Assembly (NCBI RefSeq): GCF_006539725.1
Contig: NZ_BJNO01000026.1
Span: 1 to 64,000 of the forward strand
Length of the DNA stretch: 64,000 nucleotides
From: Klebsiella terrigena
GTDB taxonomy: Bacteria > Pseudomonadota > Gammaproteobacteria > Enterobacterales > Enterobacteriaceae
Reading direction: 5' to 3'
The first letter of the stretch is position 1. Each line of letters starts with the position of its first letter. A program made the position numbers and the translations under genes. Positions 26,462 through 35,620 of the stretch are shown in pieces. The notes below the pieces were generated by a model, which searched no databases, had not been told where the DNA came from, and saw only the letters and a program-made list of their open reading frames with translations.

Positions 26462-28011
26462 AGCTGTTGTTCCTGTCCACCGTTAATCGTTGCCAGCAGG
26501 GCGTCGAGCGTCAGCCCCTGGGTGGCGAGATTCGCCACCAGCTCGCCGCGCCACATCACGAGGATCCGATCGCATAATCCCAGCAGCTCCGGCGCATCGC
26601 TGGAGGAGACCAGCACCGCGCGTCCGCGATCCGCCAGCTGGCGGGTACGCTGATAGATATCGCTGCGGGCGCCGATATCGACCCCGAGGGTCGGTTCATC
26701 GAGAATAAAGAGCCGCGCATCGGTGCCCAGCCAGCGGGCCAGAATCGCCTTTTGCTGGTTGCCGCCGCTCATCAAGCGCACCGGCAGCTCCGGGCGGCCG
26801 GGGCGAATAGAGAGCTGCTCAATCCAGCTGCGGGCTTTCTCCAGCGCCCGGCCCCGGTGCTCCCAGCCGAAGGTGGCGGTATCCGACAGGGAGGCCAGGT
26901 TAATGTTGTCGGCGGTGGAGAAGGGGAGGATCAGCCCCTGATGGCGGCGGTCGCGGGGCACCAGCGCCATGCCGGCGCGAATTGCCTGCTTCGGCGTGCG
27001 GATGCGACGCGGCTGGCCGTCGATGCTAATGACGCCGCTGTCTACGCGCTTGAGACCGTAGAGAAGGTCAACCAGCACGTCGCGCCCGGCACCCAGCAGC
27101 CCGGCGATACCGACGATTTCGCCGGGCTGAATATCAAAGGTAATATCGCGCAGCTGATGGCCGTCGCCGAGCGCGCGCACCGACAGCAGCGGGGCGCTGG
27201 CGTCGGCTTGAGGCGGCGCGGACTGGCGCGGGGTATAGAGCTGCTCGATTTCCCGGCCGACCATCATTTTGATCAGCGCATCGGTATCCTGCAGCAGCGA
27301 GCGGTCAGGGTAGCCCACCACCTCGCCGTTGCGCAGCACGGTTCCGCGATCGCAGAGGGCGGCGATTTCGTTCAGATAGTGGGAAATATAGAGAATGGCG
27401 ATCCCCTGCTCGCGCAGGCGCAGGATTGCCGAGGAGACCAGGCTGGCCTCCTGCGCTTCCAGCGGCGCGGTAGGCTCGTCAAACACCACCAGCTTGGCGG
27501 CACCGTCGATCAGCGCCCGGGCGATTTGCACCAGCTTGCGTTCGGCAAGGCTGAGATCGCGAATCAGCCGCCGCGGGTTAATGCTCAGCTGCCAGCTGTC
27601 GCGGAAAAAGGCCTCGGTGGCGGCGTTCATGCGCTTTCTGTCCAGCGCTCCCCAGCGGTGGCGATACTCCTGGCCGAGAAAAACGGACTCCGCCACCGTG
27701 AAGTGGGCGATCAGGTTGAGTTCCTGGTGGATAACGCGGATGCCCATCGCTTCGATGGCGGCGGGGTTGCCGAACGGGATCGGCGCGCCGTCGAGGGTGG
27801 CGCTGCCGCTATCGGCCTGGTACACGCCGGCAAGGATCTTGATCAGGGTGGATTTCCCGGCCCCGTTTTCGCCGATCAGGCCGTGAATTTCACCGGGATT
27901 TAGAAGCAGCGTGACCGCATTTAATGCAGTCACGTTGGCAAAGCTTTTGCCGATCTGGCTCATGACCAGACCAGCGGCGGGGCGCTCCCCGCCGAAGGGT
28001 TGATTAATCAC
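26458..28011 (-). CDS. CUT2-type sugar ABC transporter ATPase
   Basis: 517 residues with two ATPase halves. First: Walker A GENGAGKST near residue 47, degenerate signature LSLAERKLVQIARAL, Walker B LVVFDEPTAPLE. Second: degenerate Walker A GLLGAGRD, intact signature MSGGNQQKAILARWL, Walker B LFILDEPTLGVD. This asymmetry is normal for the family. It overlaps the binding-protein gene and the permease by 4 bases each. The substrate is unknown, a monosaccharide or polyol by family. Confidence 0.9.
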   Translation of the reverse strand: MINQPFGGERPAAGLVMSQIGKSFANVTALNAVTLLLNPGEIHGLIGENGAGKSTLIKILAGVYQADSGSATLDGAPIPFGNPAAIEAMGIRVIHQELNLIAHFTVAESVFLGQEYRHRWGALDRKRMNAATEAFFRDSWQLSINPRRLIRDLSLAERKLVQIARALIDGAAKLVVFDEPTAPLEAQEASLVSSAILRLREQGIAILYISHYLNEIAALCDRGTVLRNGEVVGYPDRSLLQDTDALIKMMVGREIEQLYTPRQSAPPQADASAPLLSVRALGDGHQLRDITFDIQPGEIVGIAGLLGAGRDVLVDLLYGLKRVDSGVISIDGQPRRIRTPKQAIRAGMALVPRDRRHQGLILPFSTADNINLASLSDTATFGWEHRGRALEKARSWIEQLSIRPGRPELPVRLMSGGNQQKAILARWLGTDARLFILDEPTLGVDIGARSDIYQRTRQLADRGRAVLVSSSDAPELLGLCDRILVMWRGELVANLATQGLTLDALLATINGGQEQQL

Positions 28012-28988
28012 TGCAGTTCGCCATATCCCAGCTGTTTGTAGACCGCTTTCGCTTCCTGCGGACCCTTCACCGGGACCACCGGAATAAAGGTTTGCAGCGG
28101 CAGAGCCTGCTTAGCGAAGTAGTGCGCGACGTTGTCGGCCGAGGTCTGGCCAATCAGGTGCGGCTGCTGGGCGACGTTAGCGACGAATGGGCTGCCGGGC
28201 TCGGCCATAATCTCCAGGGTTTCCGGGCCGGCATCGATGGCGGTGACCTTCACGTCCTTATCGCGGCCGGTCTCTTCCAGCGCCTGCACGATCCCGATGG
28301 CCGGCTGATCCCAGCAGGCGACGTGGATAGCGTCCAGTTTGCCTTTCGGATACTGGCTGAGCAGCTCGAGGGTTTTCTTACGCGCATCTTCCGGCGAGTT
28401 GGCAAACTGTTCGGCCAGCTCCGGCTGAATAATATGAATATCCGGATAATCCTTAAGGACATATTTCCACTGGTCATAGCGGATGCCGCAAATTCGCAGC
28501 GAGCTGGAGAACGCATTAAATACCGCAACGTTGCCTTTGCCGCCTAATTCATCGGCCATATAGCGGCCAATGGTTGAACCCAGGGTGTAGTTGTCGGAGG
28601 TCGTGTTATTGACGGAGTATTTGGAAACGTGGTCCACGGTAAATACCGGGATGCCGGCATCGCGCAGCGCTTTAAATTTAGGTTCAACGGCGCTGTCGCC
28701 GAGAATACTAATTACGGCATCAACCTTACGTGATAATAAAATATCGTGGTTATTGGCGTGTACCTGATTATCACGACCGCCGTCAACGCCGATGACTTTA
28801 CCGCCCAGCTTTTCCACTTCCTCGGTGGCGCCTTTATAGGCTTCACGATCCCAGAAATGCTGGGTACCGACAACGGCGACGCCGATGGTTTTCCCCTGAA
28901 GAGACAAGGGTTCTGCGGCGGAGGCGCTGACGGAGACGAGCGTCATCAGACCCAGGGCGGCGGGCAGTAATTTTTTTCTCTGCGACAT
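28008..28988 (-). CDS. Periplasmic sugar-binding protein
   Basis: 326 residues from ATG 28988 (MSQRKKLLPAALGLM), with a signal peptide ending near SASAAEP (about residue 25). Type-I periplasmic binding fold: IGVAVVGTQHFW near residue 33, SRKVDAVISILGDSAVEPK near 85, and the hinge DAIHVACWDQPAIGIVQAL near 220. A longer reading from 29048 would bury the signal peptide and is rejected. First gene of the five-gene operon; its promoter region contains a perfect TATACCA/TGGTATA palindrome. Confidence 0.9.
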   Translation of the reverse strand: MSQRKKLLPAALGLMTLVSVSASAAEPLSLQGKTIGVAVVGTQHFWDREAYKGATEEVEKLGGKVIGVDGGRDNQVHANNHDILLSRKVDAVISILGDSAVEPKFKALRDAGIPVFTVDHVSKYSVNNTTSDNYTLGSTIGRYMADELGGKGNVAVFNAFSSSLRICGIRYDQWKYVLKDYPDIHIIQPELAEQFANSPEDARKKTLELLSQYPKGKLDAIHVACWDQPAIGIVQALEETGRDKDVKVTAIDAGPETLEIMAEPGSPFVANVAQQPHLIGQTSADNVAHYFAKQALPLQTFIPVVPVKGPQEAKAVYKQLGYGELQ

Positions 28989-29403
28989 TCTTATTATAGT
29001 CCTGTGATGAAGGTGTTTGCGGATTCGTAGCATGACAATAACGACCACGCAACCTCAAATACAAAATATGTCTAAGTTATACCAATAATGGTATATCGGC
29101 GGGGTAGTGCAGGAAAACTTAATTTTGCCTGATGCAACCTGAAAATATTTCATGATGGTTAAATTAAGCCATTTTTATATTGTGGGTATAAAGCAAAAGA
29201 GCTGACTTTTATTGCAAACGGTAATTGCTGCTTAATTATGGCTATATTTATGGTGGGATGTGATGAATATATTCCAGGGGGCACGTAATGCGGACGGCTG
29301 TCGGCCTGAGTGGCAGGATATTATAGCGCTGCCGGCATTTTATCTTCAGCCAGCTCCCGACTTATTATAGCGGTCTTGATCGGGTGACAACAAAACGGGC
29401 AAC
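28989..29403. other. AT-rich divergent intergenic region
   Basis: 415 bases between the minus-strand sugar ABC operon and the plus-strand molybdoenzyme gene. It is markedly more AT-rich than the flanking genes, especially 29040-29270. Besides the palindrome at 29078-29095 I see no gene or convincing RNA. Confidence 0.6.
29078..29095. promoter_or_regulatory. Palindromic operator candidate for the sugar ABC operon
   Basis: TATACCA (29078-29084) and TGGTATA (29089-29095) are perfect inverted repeats with a 4-base spacer, 90 bases upstream of the binding-protein start. Repeats of this kind are typical operators for sugar-responsive repressors. No cognate regulator is encoded in this operon. Confidence 0.45.
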
Positions 29404-31725
29404 ATGAATAAACAACATAATCTGGCGGTGATGCACTGGGGGACCTGGCAGGTACAAACCCGCGATGGCGCCATTGACGCCGTCGTGCCGGTCGCCTGGG
29501 ATAAAAATCCCTCGCGGATTGGCCAGTCCCTCACCGACGCGGTCACCGGCAATACGCGCATTCGTCGTCCGGCGGTGCGGGCCGGCTATCTCAAAAATGG
29601 CCCCGCGTCGCGAGAAGGTCGTGGCAAAGAGCCCTTTGTCGAGGTGAGCTGGGAGGTCGCGCTCGATCTGCTGGCCCGTGAGCTGACCTCGGTGAAGACG
29701 CGCTGCGGGAACGAAGCCATATACGGCGGCTCCTACGGCTGGGCCAGCGCCGGGCGCTTCCACCATGCCCAGAGCCAGCTGCACCGCTTCCTCAAGTCTT
29801 TCGGAGGCTACACCGCCAGCACCAATACCTACAGCAGCGCCGCGGGGGAGCGTATTTTGCCGCACGTGCTGGGGCCGCTTAGCCCGCTGCATCGCCAGCA
29901 TACGCACTTCTCCGAGCTGGCGCGGGAGTGTCAGCTGTTTGTGGCGATTGGCGGCCTGCCGCTGCGTAACGCTCAGGTTAACGGCGGCGGCGCCAACGAT
30001 CATATGCTGAAGCACTGGCTGGAGAAGATGCAGGCCAACGGCACGCGCTTCGTTAATATCAGCCCGGTCAGTAACGATCTGAGCGCCGTGAGCTCGGCGC
30101 AGTGGCTGGCGGTGCGTCCGGGAACCGACACCGCGCTGCTGTTGGCGCTGTGCTACGTCCTGATTACCGAATCCCTCTACGACAGCGGCTTTGTGGCCAG
30201 CCACACGGTGGGCTTTGCTCCCTACCGCGCCTATCTGCTGGGAGAGCGCGACGGAGTGGCAAAAACGCCGCGCTGGGCGGCGGAAATCGTGGGGATTTCC
30301 GAGCAGCAGATTATCTCCCTGGCGCGCGAGATGGCCAGCCAGCGCACGATGGTTAATATCTCCTGGTCCATCCAGCGCGCCCGCCAGGGGGAGCAGGCCT
30401 ACTGGGCAACGGTTGCCCTGACCGCGCTGCTGGGGCAGATAGGCACCCCGGGCGGCGGATTGGGCTTCGGCTACGCCTGTACCAACCTGGCGGGCGCGGC
30501 GCGCAAAGCCTTTTCCGGCCCCCGTCTGCCGGCGGGGAAAAATGCGGTTAACGGCGTGATCCCGGTGGCCCGGCTGGCGGATATGCTGCTGCATCCCGGC
30601 GGCGAGTATGAGTTTGACGGCCAGCATCTGCGCTACCCCGATATCCGTCTGGTCTACTGGGCGGGAGGCAACGCCTTTCACCATCACCAGGACCTTAACC
30701 GGCTCTGCGAAGCGTGGCGACGGCCGGAGACGGTGGTGGTACACGAGCAGTATTGGACCGCGCAGGCCAAGTTTTCCGATATTGTGCTGCCGGTGACCAC
30801 CTCCCTGGAGCGGGAGGATATCGGCAGCGGCGGGCACGACGGATTTATGATTGCCATGAGCGCGCAGATCCCGCCGGTGGCCGAAGCCCGCGACGACTAC
30901 GCGATTTTCTGCGATCTTGCCGCCCGCTTAGGCTGCGGCGAGCGCTTCAGCGAAGGGCGAAGCGTCGAGGAGTGGCTGCGGCATATTTATGATGAGTCGC
31001 GCCCCCGGGCCCGGGAAGAGGGCATTGAGCTGCCGTCGTTTGATGATTTCTGGCAGCAGGGCGTGCTGGAGTACAGCGCGCCGGAGCAGCCGCAGGTCTT
31101 TCTGGCCGATTTTCGCGCCGACCCGCTGGGCGCTCCGCTCTCCACGCCGTCCGGCAAGATTGAGCTCTTCTCGCAAACCGTCGCCGACTTCGGCTACCGC
31201 GAGTGCCCCGGCCATCCGTGGTGGGACGAAGAAGAGGCGAGCTGGCAGCGGGAAGAGGCCAGCCGCTGGCCGCTGCATCTGCTCTCCAGCCAGCCGCGCA
31301 CGCGTCTGCACAGCCAGTACGATCACGGCAGCGTCAGCCGGGAAACCAAAATTCAGGGGCGCGAGCCGCTGTGGATGCATCCGCAGGATGCGCAGGCGCG
31401 GGGCGTCACCGAAGGCAGCGTGGTGAAAGTGCATAACGCCCGCGGAGCGATTCTGGCCGGCGTGCATCTCAGCGACGGGATCCGTCAGGGGGTGGTGCAG
31501 ATGGCGACCGGTGCCTGGTACGATCCGCTGGATCCCAACGAGAAAGGCTCGCTGGACAAGCACGGTAATCCGAACGTGCTGACCGAAGATCGCGGCAGCT
31601 CGCGGCTGGGTCAGGGCTGCAGCGCGCAGAGCTGCTGGGTTGAGATTGTGCCGTGGCGCGAGGCGCTGCCGGCGATTACCGCTTTCGATCCGCCAGCGTT
31701 TATCAGCGCGGACGCGCTGTCCTGA
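29404..31725 (+). CDS. Cytoplasmic molybdopterin oxidoreductase (BisC/TorZ-like)
   Basis: 773 residues of the DMSO-reductase family, closest by eye to E. coli biotin/methionine sulfoxide reductase BisC (777 aa): SYGWASAGRFHHAQSQLHRF near residue 110, the Mo-ligand region NTYSSAAGE near 140, ALLGQIGTPGGGLGFGY near 345 and the C-terminal RLGQGCSAQSCWVE near 737. There is no twin-arginine signal and no N-terminal iron-sulfur Cys motif, so it is a cytoplasmic single-subunit reductase. It sits between methionine-salvage genes, so a methionine-S-oxide or other sulfoxide is an attractive substrate, but that is inference. It is a paralogue, not the bisC locus itself. Confidence 0.85.
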   Translation: MNKQHNLAVMHWGTWQVQTRDGAIDAVVPVAWDKNPSRIGQSLTDAVTGNTRIRRPAVRAGYLKNGPASREGRGKEPFVEVSWEVALDLLARELTSVKTRCGNEAIYGGSYGWASAGRFHHAQSQLHRFLKSFGGYTASTNTYSSAAGERILPHVLGPLSPLHRQHTHFSELARECQLFVAIGGLPLRNAQVNGGGANDHMLKHWLEKMQANGTRFVNISPVSNDLSAVSSAQWLAVRPGTDTALLLALCYVLITESLYDSGFVASHTVGFAPYRAYLLGERDGVAKTPRWAAEIVGISEQQIISLAREMASQRTMVNISWSIQRARQGEQAYWATVALTALLGQIGTPGGGLGFGYACTNLAGAARKAFSGPRLPAGKNAVNGVIPVARLADMLLHPGGEYEFDGQHLRYPDIRLVYWAGGNAFHHHQDLNRLCEAWRRPETVVVHEQYWTAQAKFSDIVLPVTTSLEREDIGSGGHDGFMIAMSAQIPPVAEARDDYAIFCDLAARLGCGERFSEGRSVEEWLRHIYDESRPRAREEGIELPSFDDFWQQGVLEYSAPEQPQVFLADFRADPLGAPLSTPSGKIELFSQTVADFGYRECPGHPWWDEEEASWQREEASRWPLHLLSSQPRTRLHSQYDHGSVSRETKIQGREPLWMHPQDAQARGVTEGSVVKVHNARGAILAGVHLSDGIRQGVVQMATGAWYDPLDPNEKGSLDKHGNPNVLTEDRGSSRLGQGCSAQSCWVEIVPWREALPAITAFDPPAFISADALS

Positions 31726-31769
31726 ACGCCAGCCCGGTGGCGTCAGGCCGCCGGGCTGGTCAAAGATGA

Positions 31770-32312
31770 CTACGCCAGCCGCGGGTAGGCGTCGGCAATA
31801 TCATCCCCGGTAAACTTCGCCACCCAGCCTTCCGGATTATCGAAAATGCGGATGGCGGTGAAGTTCGGTTCCGAGCCCATATCAAACCAGTGCGGCGTGT
31901 CGGCGGGGACGGAGATCAAATCGTTCTTCTCGCACAGCACCTGGAACACCTCATTGCCGATATGCAGGCAAAACAGCCCGGCGCCCTCGACGAAGAAACG
32001 CACCTCGTCTTCGCCGTGGGTATGTTCGTTGAGAAACTTCGCGCGTAGCGCCTCTTTCTGCGGGTTGTCCGCGCGCAGGCTGATGACATCCCAGCTCTGG
32101 TAGCCCTTTTCGGCAACCAGCTTATCAATCGCGTGCTGGTAGGCTTCAATCACCGTTTCCGGCGCAGGCGCGACGCCCAGGTCGCGGTCGGCCTGCCAGC
32201 GTTCAAAACGGACGCCTTTGGCGTTTAGCTGCTGCTGAATCTCTTCGGCGTCGGTGCTGTGCCAGATGGACTTCCCGGCGTCGTGGTCAGAAAAAATCGT
32301 TAATGCGCTCAT
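31770..32312 (-). CDS. mtnD: Acireductone dioxygenase
   Basis: 180 residues, cupin fold, matching Klebsiella ARD in length and sequence. The metal ligands are H97, H99 and E103 (NEHTHGEDE) and H141 (TPHWFD), counting the initiator Met. With Fe it makes the 2-keto acid of methionine and formate; with Ni it makes methylthiopropionate, CO and formate, the classic Klebsiella metal-dependent pair. It overlaps mtnC by 4 bases (ATGA), in one operon under the MetJ site at 33123. Confidence 0.97.
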   Translation of the reverse strand: MSALTIFSDHDAGKSIWHSTDAEEIQQQLNAKGVRFERWQADRDLGVAPAPETVIEAYQHAIDKLVAEKGYQSWDVISLRADNPQKEALRAKFLNEHTHGEDEVRFFVEGAGLFCLHIGNEVFQVLCEKNDLISVPADTPHWFDMGSEPNFTAIRIFDNPEGWVAKFTGDDIADAYPRLA

Positions 32313-32998
32313 GCAGGTATCTGCTCCGGATGAATGTCGTCAAAACGCTGAATCTGCGGATGATGGCTGGCGGGGTCGCGATCGCCGCGTACCAGCTGCA
32401 GGGTGCGAAAACCGGCCTCCTCGGCGGCATCCAGCTCCTGATGGATATCAGAAAGGAACAGGATGGCGGCGGGGTGATGACCCAGCTGCTCAGCAATGTT
32501 GCGGTAGGACTGCGCGTCGCGCTTCGCCCCGACCAGGGTATCGAAATAGCCGCTGAACAGATGAGTAATATCACCTTCATCGCTGTAGCCAAATAACAAT
32601 TTCTGCGCGGCGACCGAGCCTGAGGAATATACATATAAATCAATCCCCTGCGACTTCCACTTTTCCAGCGCCGGCAGAACATCGGGGTACAGATGGCCGG
32701 TAAAGTCGCCGTTCAGGTAGCCATCGCGCCAGATAATCCCCTGCAGCGCCTTCAGCGCGGTGGATTTGCGATCCTCCTGCATAAAGGCAAACAGCGTCTC
32801 GATAAGCTCGGCGGTGCTGGCGGCGGGGGCGGCGATTTCGTGACGCAGGTTATCGAGGATCGTCTTGACCGGCTCAGCGTACTGCTGGGCGGTCACGAAG
32901 CCTGCTAACCGTTCACGGGCGTACGGAAACAGAATGTTGTGTACGAAGCGAATGTCGCTGGTGGTACCTTCAATATCGGTCACGATGGCGCGGATCAT
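32309..32998 (-). CDS. mtnC: Enolase-phosphatase E1
   Basis: 229 residues from ATG 32998 ([13 protein letters not shown]), the length of Klebsiella E1. Haloacid-dehalogenase motifs: DIEGTTSD near residue 8, [10 protein letters not shown] near 117 and [12 protein letters not shown] near 180. It enolises and dephosphorylates diketo-methylthiopentyl-1-phosphate to the acireductone used by MtnD. The ten-residue extension to 33028 has no ribosome site. Divergent from mtnE. Confidence 0.96.
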   Translation of the reverse strand: MIRAIVTDIEGTTSDIRFVHNILFPYARERLAGFVTAQQYAEPVKTILDNLRHEIAAPAASTAELIETLFAFMQEDRKSTALKALQGIIWRDGYLNGDFTGHLYPDVLPALEKWKSQGIDLYVYSSGSVAAQKLLFGYSDEGDITHLFSGYFDTLVGAKRDAQSYRNIAEQLGHHPAAILFLSDIHQELDAAEEAGFRTLQLVRGDRDPASHHPQIQRFDDIHPEQIPA

Positions 32999-33122
32999 GG
33001 TTTCTCCAGAGTGGGCGTTACGCCGCATTGACGGTGGCGGCAGACGGTAGCCGGCCAGACCTCATTATTTATACACGGCATTGTGCAAACCGCAGCGTGG
33101 CTTTTTGCATAACGGCGCATAT

Positions 33123-33138
33123 AGACGTCTAAGCGTCT
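33123..33138. promoter_or_regulatory. MetJ operator between mtnCD and mtnE
   Basis: AGACGTCT (8/8) followed directly by AAGCGTCT (6/8) gives 14 of 16 matches to two tandem met boxes. It lies 124 bases upstream of mtnC and immediately upstream of the mtnE promoter, so one MetJ array can control both directions. Confidence 0.85.
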
Positions 33139-33141
33139 CGA

Positions 33142-33169
33142 TTGCCAAATATTAACATCGTGTTATAGT
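33142..33169 (+). promoter_or_regulatory. Sigma-70 promoter for mtnE
   Basis: -35 TTGCCA (33142-33147, 5/6), 16-base spacer, -10 TATAGT (33164-33169, 5/6). It abuts the MetJ boxes and lies 36 bases upstream of the mtnE start. Confidence 0.65.
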
Positions 33170-33205
33170 GGCTTCAACAACAGCATTACAATCGGTAATA
33201 ACAAA

Positions 33206-34366
33206 ATGAGCAATAAGCCACTGATTCCTGAGAGTAAACTCCCTTCACTGGGCACCACTATTTTTAGCCAGATGAGCGCGCTGGCGCAGCAGCATCAGGC
33301 GATAAATCTTTCACAGGGCTTCCCGGATTTTGACGGGCCGCGCTACCTGCAGGAGCGGCTGGCTTTTCATGTCGCCCAGGGTGCCAACCAGTACGCCCCG
33401 ATGACCGGCGTGCCGGCGCTGCGTGAAGCTATCGCCGATAAAACCGCCGAGCTTTACGGCTACCGACCGGATGCCGACAGCGATGTGACCGTGACGGCGG
33501 GCGCCACCGAGGCCCTGTATGCGGCCATTACCGCCCTGGTGCGCGCCGGGGATGAGGTTATCTGCTTTGACCCGAGCTACGACAGCTATGCCCCGGCGGT
33601 TGAGCTTTCCGGCGGCGTGCTGAAGCGCATTGCCCTGCAGCCGCCGCATTTTCGCGTTGACTGGCAGCAGTTTGCCGCTGCGCTGAGCGAGCGTACCCGG
33701 CTGGTGATCCTCAATACCCCGCATAACCCGTCGGCGACGGTCTGGCAGCGCGAGGACTTCGCCGCGCTGTGGCAGGCGATTGCCGAGCGTGAGATTTACG
33801 TGGTCAGCGATGAGGTTTACGAGCATATCTGCTTTGCGGCGCAGGGACACGCCAGCGTGCTGGCCCATCCGCAGCTGCGCGAGCGGGCGGTGGCGGTCTC
33901 TTCGTTTGGGAAAACCTTCCATATGACCGGCTGGAAGGTCGGCTACTGCGTCGCCCCGGCGGCGATCAGCGCCGAGCTGCGCAAAGTGCATCAGTATCTG
34001 ACGTTCTCGGTGAATACGCCGGCGCAGCTGGCTATCGCCGATATGCTGCGCCACGAGCCGGAGCACTATCGCCAGCTGCCCGAGTTTTACCAGCAGCGCC
34101 GAGACCTGTTTATCGAGGCCCTGCGCGCCAGTCGCCTCGAGATATTACCCTGCGAGGGCACCTACTTCCTGCTGGCAGACTACAGCGCGGTTTCCGATCT
34201 CGACGACGTCAGCTTTTGCCGCTGGCTGACGACGGAAATCGGCGTGGCGGCGATCCCGCTGTCGGTATTCTGCGCCGATCCGTTCCCGCACCGCCTGATT
34301 CGGCTGTGCTTTGCCAAGCAGCCGGCAACGCTGCTGGCCGCCGCAGAGCGTCTGCGCCAGCTGTAG
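33206..34366 (+). CDS. mtnE: Methionine aminotransferase (YbdL)
   Basis: 386 residues, class I/II PLP aminotransferase, orthologue of E. coli YbdL, which prefers methionine, Phe and His. PLP Lys lies in SSFGKTFHMTGWKVGY near residue 235; NTPHNPSATVW is near 170 and the substrate-carboxylate Arg in HRLIRLCFAK near 370. It catalyses the last step of salvage, amination of 4-methylthio-2-oxobutyrate. The promoter and MetJ operator are directly upstream. E. coli ybdM and ybdN, normally next, are absent. Confidence 0.95.
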   Translation: MSNKPLIPESKLPSLGTTIFSQMSALAQQHQAINLSQGFPDFDGPRYLQERLAFHVAQGANQYAPMTGVPALREAIADKTAELYGYRPDADSDVTVTAGATEALYAAITALVRAGDEVICFDPSYDSYAPAVELSGGVLKRIALQPPHFRVDWQQFAAALSERTRLVILNTPHNPSATVWQREDFAALWQAIAEREIYVVSDEVYEHICFAAQGHASVLAHPQLRERAVAVSSFGKTFHMTGWKVGYCVAPAAISAELRKVHQYLTFSVNTPAQLAIADMLRHEPEHYRQLPEFYQQRRDLFIEALRASRLEILPCEGTYFLLADYSAVSDLDDVSFCRWLTTEIGVAAIPLSVFCADPFPHRLIRLCFAKQPATLLAAAERLRQL

Positions 34367-34388
34367 CGCGCGGAAGTCATGTCGCTGA

Positions 34389-34433
34389 GAGAATTAACGA
34401 TCGCCGGGCGTGATAGGCCGATCGTTAATTCTC
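34389..34433. repeat. 15-bp perfect inverted repeat between mtnE and ybdO
   Basis: GAGAATTAACGATCG (34389-34403) is mirrored exactly at 34419-34433 across a 15-base loop, between two convergent genes. No U-tract follows in either direction. It may stall transcription from both sides or bind a dimeric protein. Confidence 0.6.
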
Positions 34434-34515
34434 GCCTATTACCGCTTTCGCTATTTTAATTTCTGGTGAGTGGTTGGCAGATATTCATGTGGCCGATAAT
34501 TAACGGCGGCCGCTA

Positions 34516-35415
34516 TTATGTCAACGCCGCCTTTTCAATCAACGAAGCTAAAACCGGGTGGGCCATCTGCACCCGATTATAAATCATATGAATCATCGCA
34601 CGGGGAATATCCGCCGGGGCAGGGAGCACTTTCAGCCGGTGGTCAAATAGCGGTGGGCCTGACGCGACTTTGGGAATAAAACCGATGAAATCTGTCTGAC
34701 TAATAATATTGAGGATGGCAATGTGTGAGTCGCTGCTGAAGGCGATATTCCGCTCGGGGAACAGTTTTTCAAGCCGGTAGTCAACCGCCTGCATTCCGGC
34801 TTCTTTGGTCAGATAGTCGGTAAAGCGCTCGCGGGCAATGGCTTTCGCAGAGGTGAGGTCGGCTATGCGCGGATGATTCTGCCGGCAGACCAGCACCATC
34901 TCTATTTCCGCAAACGGCAGGCACAGGGTAGTGGGAGTGGCAAGCGGCGAGAGGCTAAAAATCAGGTCGGCTTTGCGGTAGGCGAGCAGGCTCTCCGCCG
35001 ACTCCGAGGCGAGCTGAAGGTCGTGGTGCTCCACCTGCAGGTTGGGATCGCCGTAGAGCGCGCTGATAAGCGTTGCCGAGCAGGGCGAGAGGAAAAACTG
35101 CGGGCTGTAAATAACAAAGCGTTTACTCAGCTCGGCGCCGTGGACGATATTAATCGTCTGCTCCAGCTGGTTGAGGTTTTGCTCGAGATGGCGATGAAGA
35201 TTCACCGCCAGGGTGGTGGGGCTCATCCCTTTACCGGAGCGGATAAACAGCGGATCGTTGAGCTGATTGCGCAGGCGCTGCAGCGACTGGCTGACGGCTG
35301 AAGGGGTAATAAATAAGGTTCCCGCGGCCTGGCTGATACTTAAATGCTGATAGATACATTCAAAAATAACCAGTAGGTTAAGATCGAACTTTTTAAGTTC
35401 GTAAAGTTTAGCCAT
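34516..35415 (-). CDS. ybdO: LysR-family regulator YbdO
   Basis: 299 residues from ATG 35415 (MAKLYELKKFDLNLL), aligning with the E. coli YbdO start; an ATG three codons upstream is the alternative. The N-terminal winged helix-turn-helix spans about 8-65 (LSISQAAGTLFITPSAVSQSLQRLR), with an LysR effector domain after it. It belongs to the LeuO-like branch, as does ybeF in this window. The targets are not known to me. Confidence 0.9.
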   Translation of the reverse strand: MAKLYELKKFDLNLLVIFECIYQHLSISQAAGTLFITPSAVSQSLQRLRNQLNDPLFIRSGKGMSPTTLAVNLHRHLEQNLNQLEQTINIVHGAELSKRFVIYSPQFFLSPCSATLISALYGDPNLQVEHHDLQLASESAESLLAYRKADLIFSLSPLATPTTLCLPFAEIEMVLVCRQNHPRIADLTSAKAIARERFTDYLTKEAGMQAVDYRLEKLFPERNIAFSSDSHIAILNIISQTDFIGFIPKVASGPPLFDHRLKVLPAPADIPRAMIHMIYNRVQMAHPVLASLIEKAALT

Positions 35416-35620
35416 GGCTAGCATCCTGTCCGTTGCTGTGTCCGGTGCGAATTATTATTTTTATTTCATTTGTTTATTATATTTAATTTGCGCGGTAATT
35501 GATGGGCTGAATTGTTTAAGGCCGGGTTTATGGGTGACTCTGAATGTATATGACCAAAAGTGATTTAGCCAGACCCTTTTTTGACGAATAGTCTGGCTAT
35601 GCGAAATATGACGGGACGCT

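Noticed and set aside
29371-29386. MetJ box upstream of the BisC-like gene
   Set aside because: Only one partial box (AGCGGTCT, 6/8) without an in-register neighbour; MetJ needs at least two.
29365-30837. 490-codon minus-strand frame opposite the molybdoenzyme
   Set aside because: Shadow frame; the plus-strand gene has clear DMSO-reductase-family motifs.
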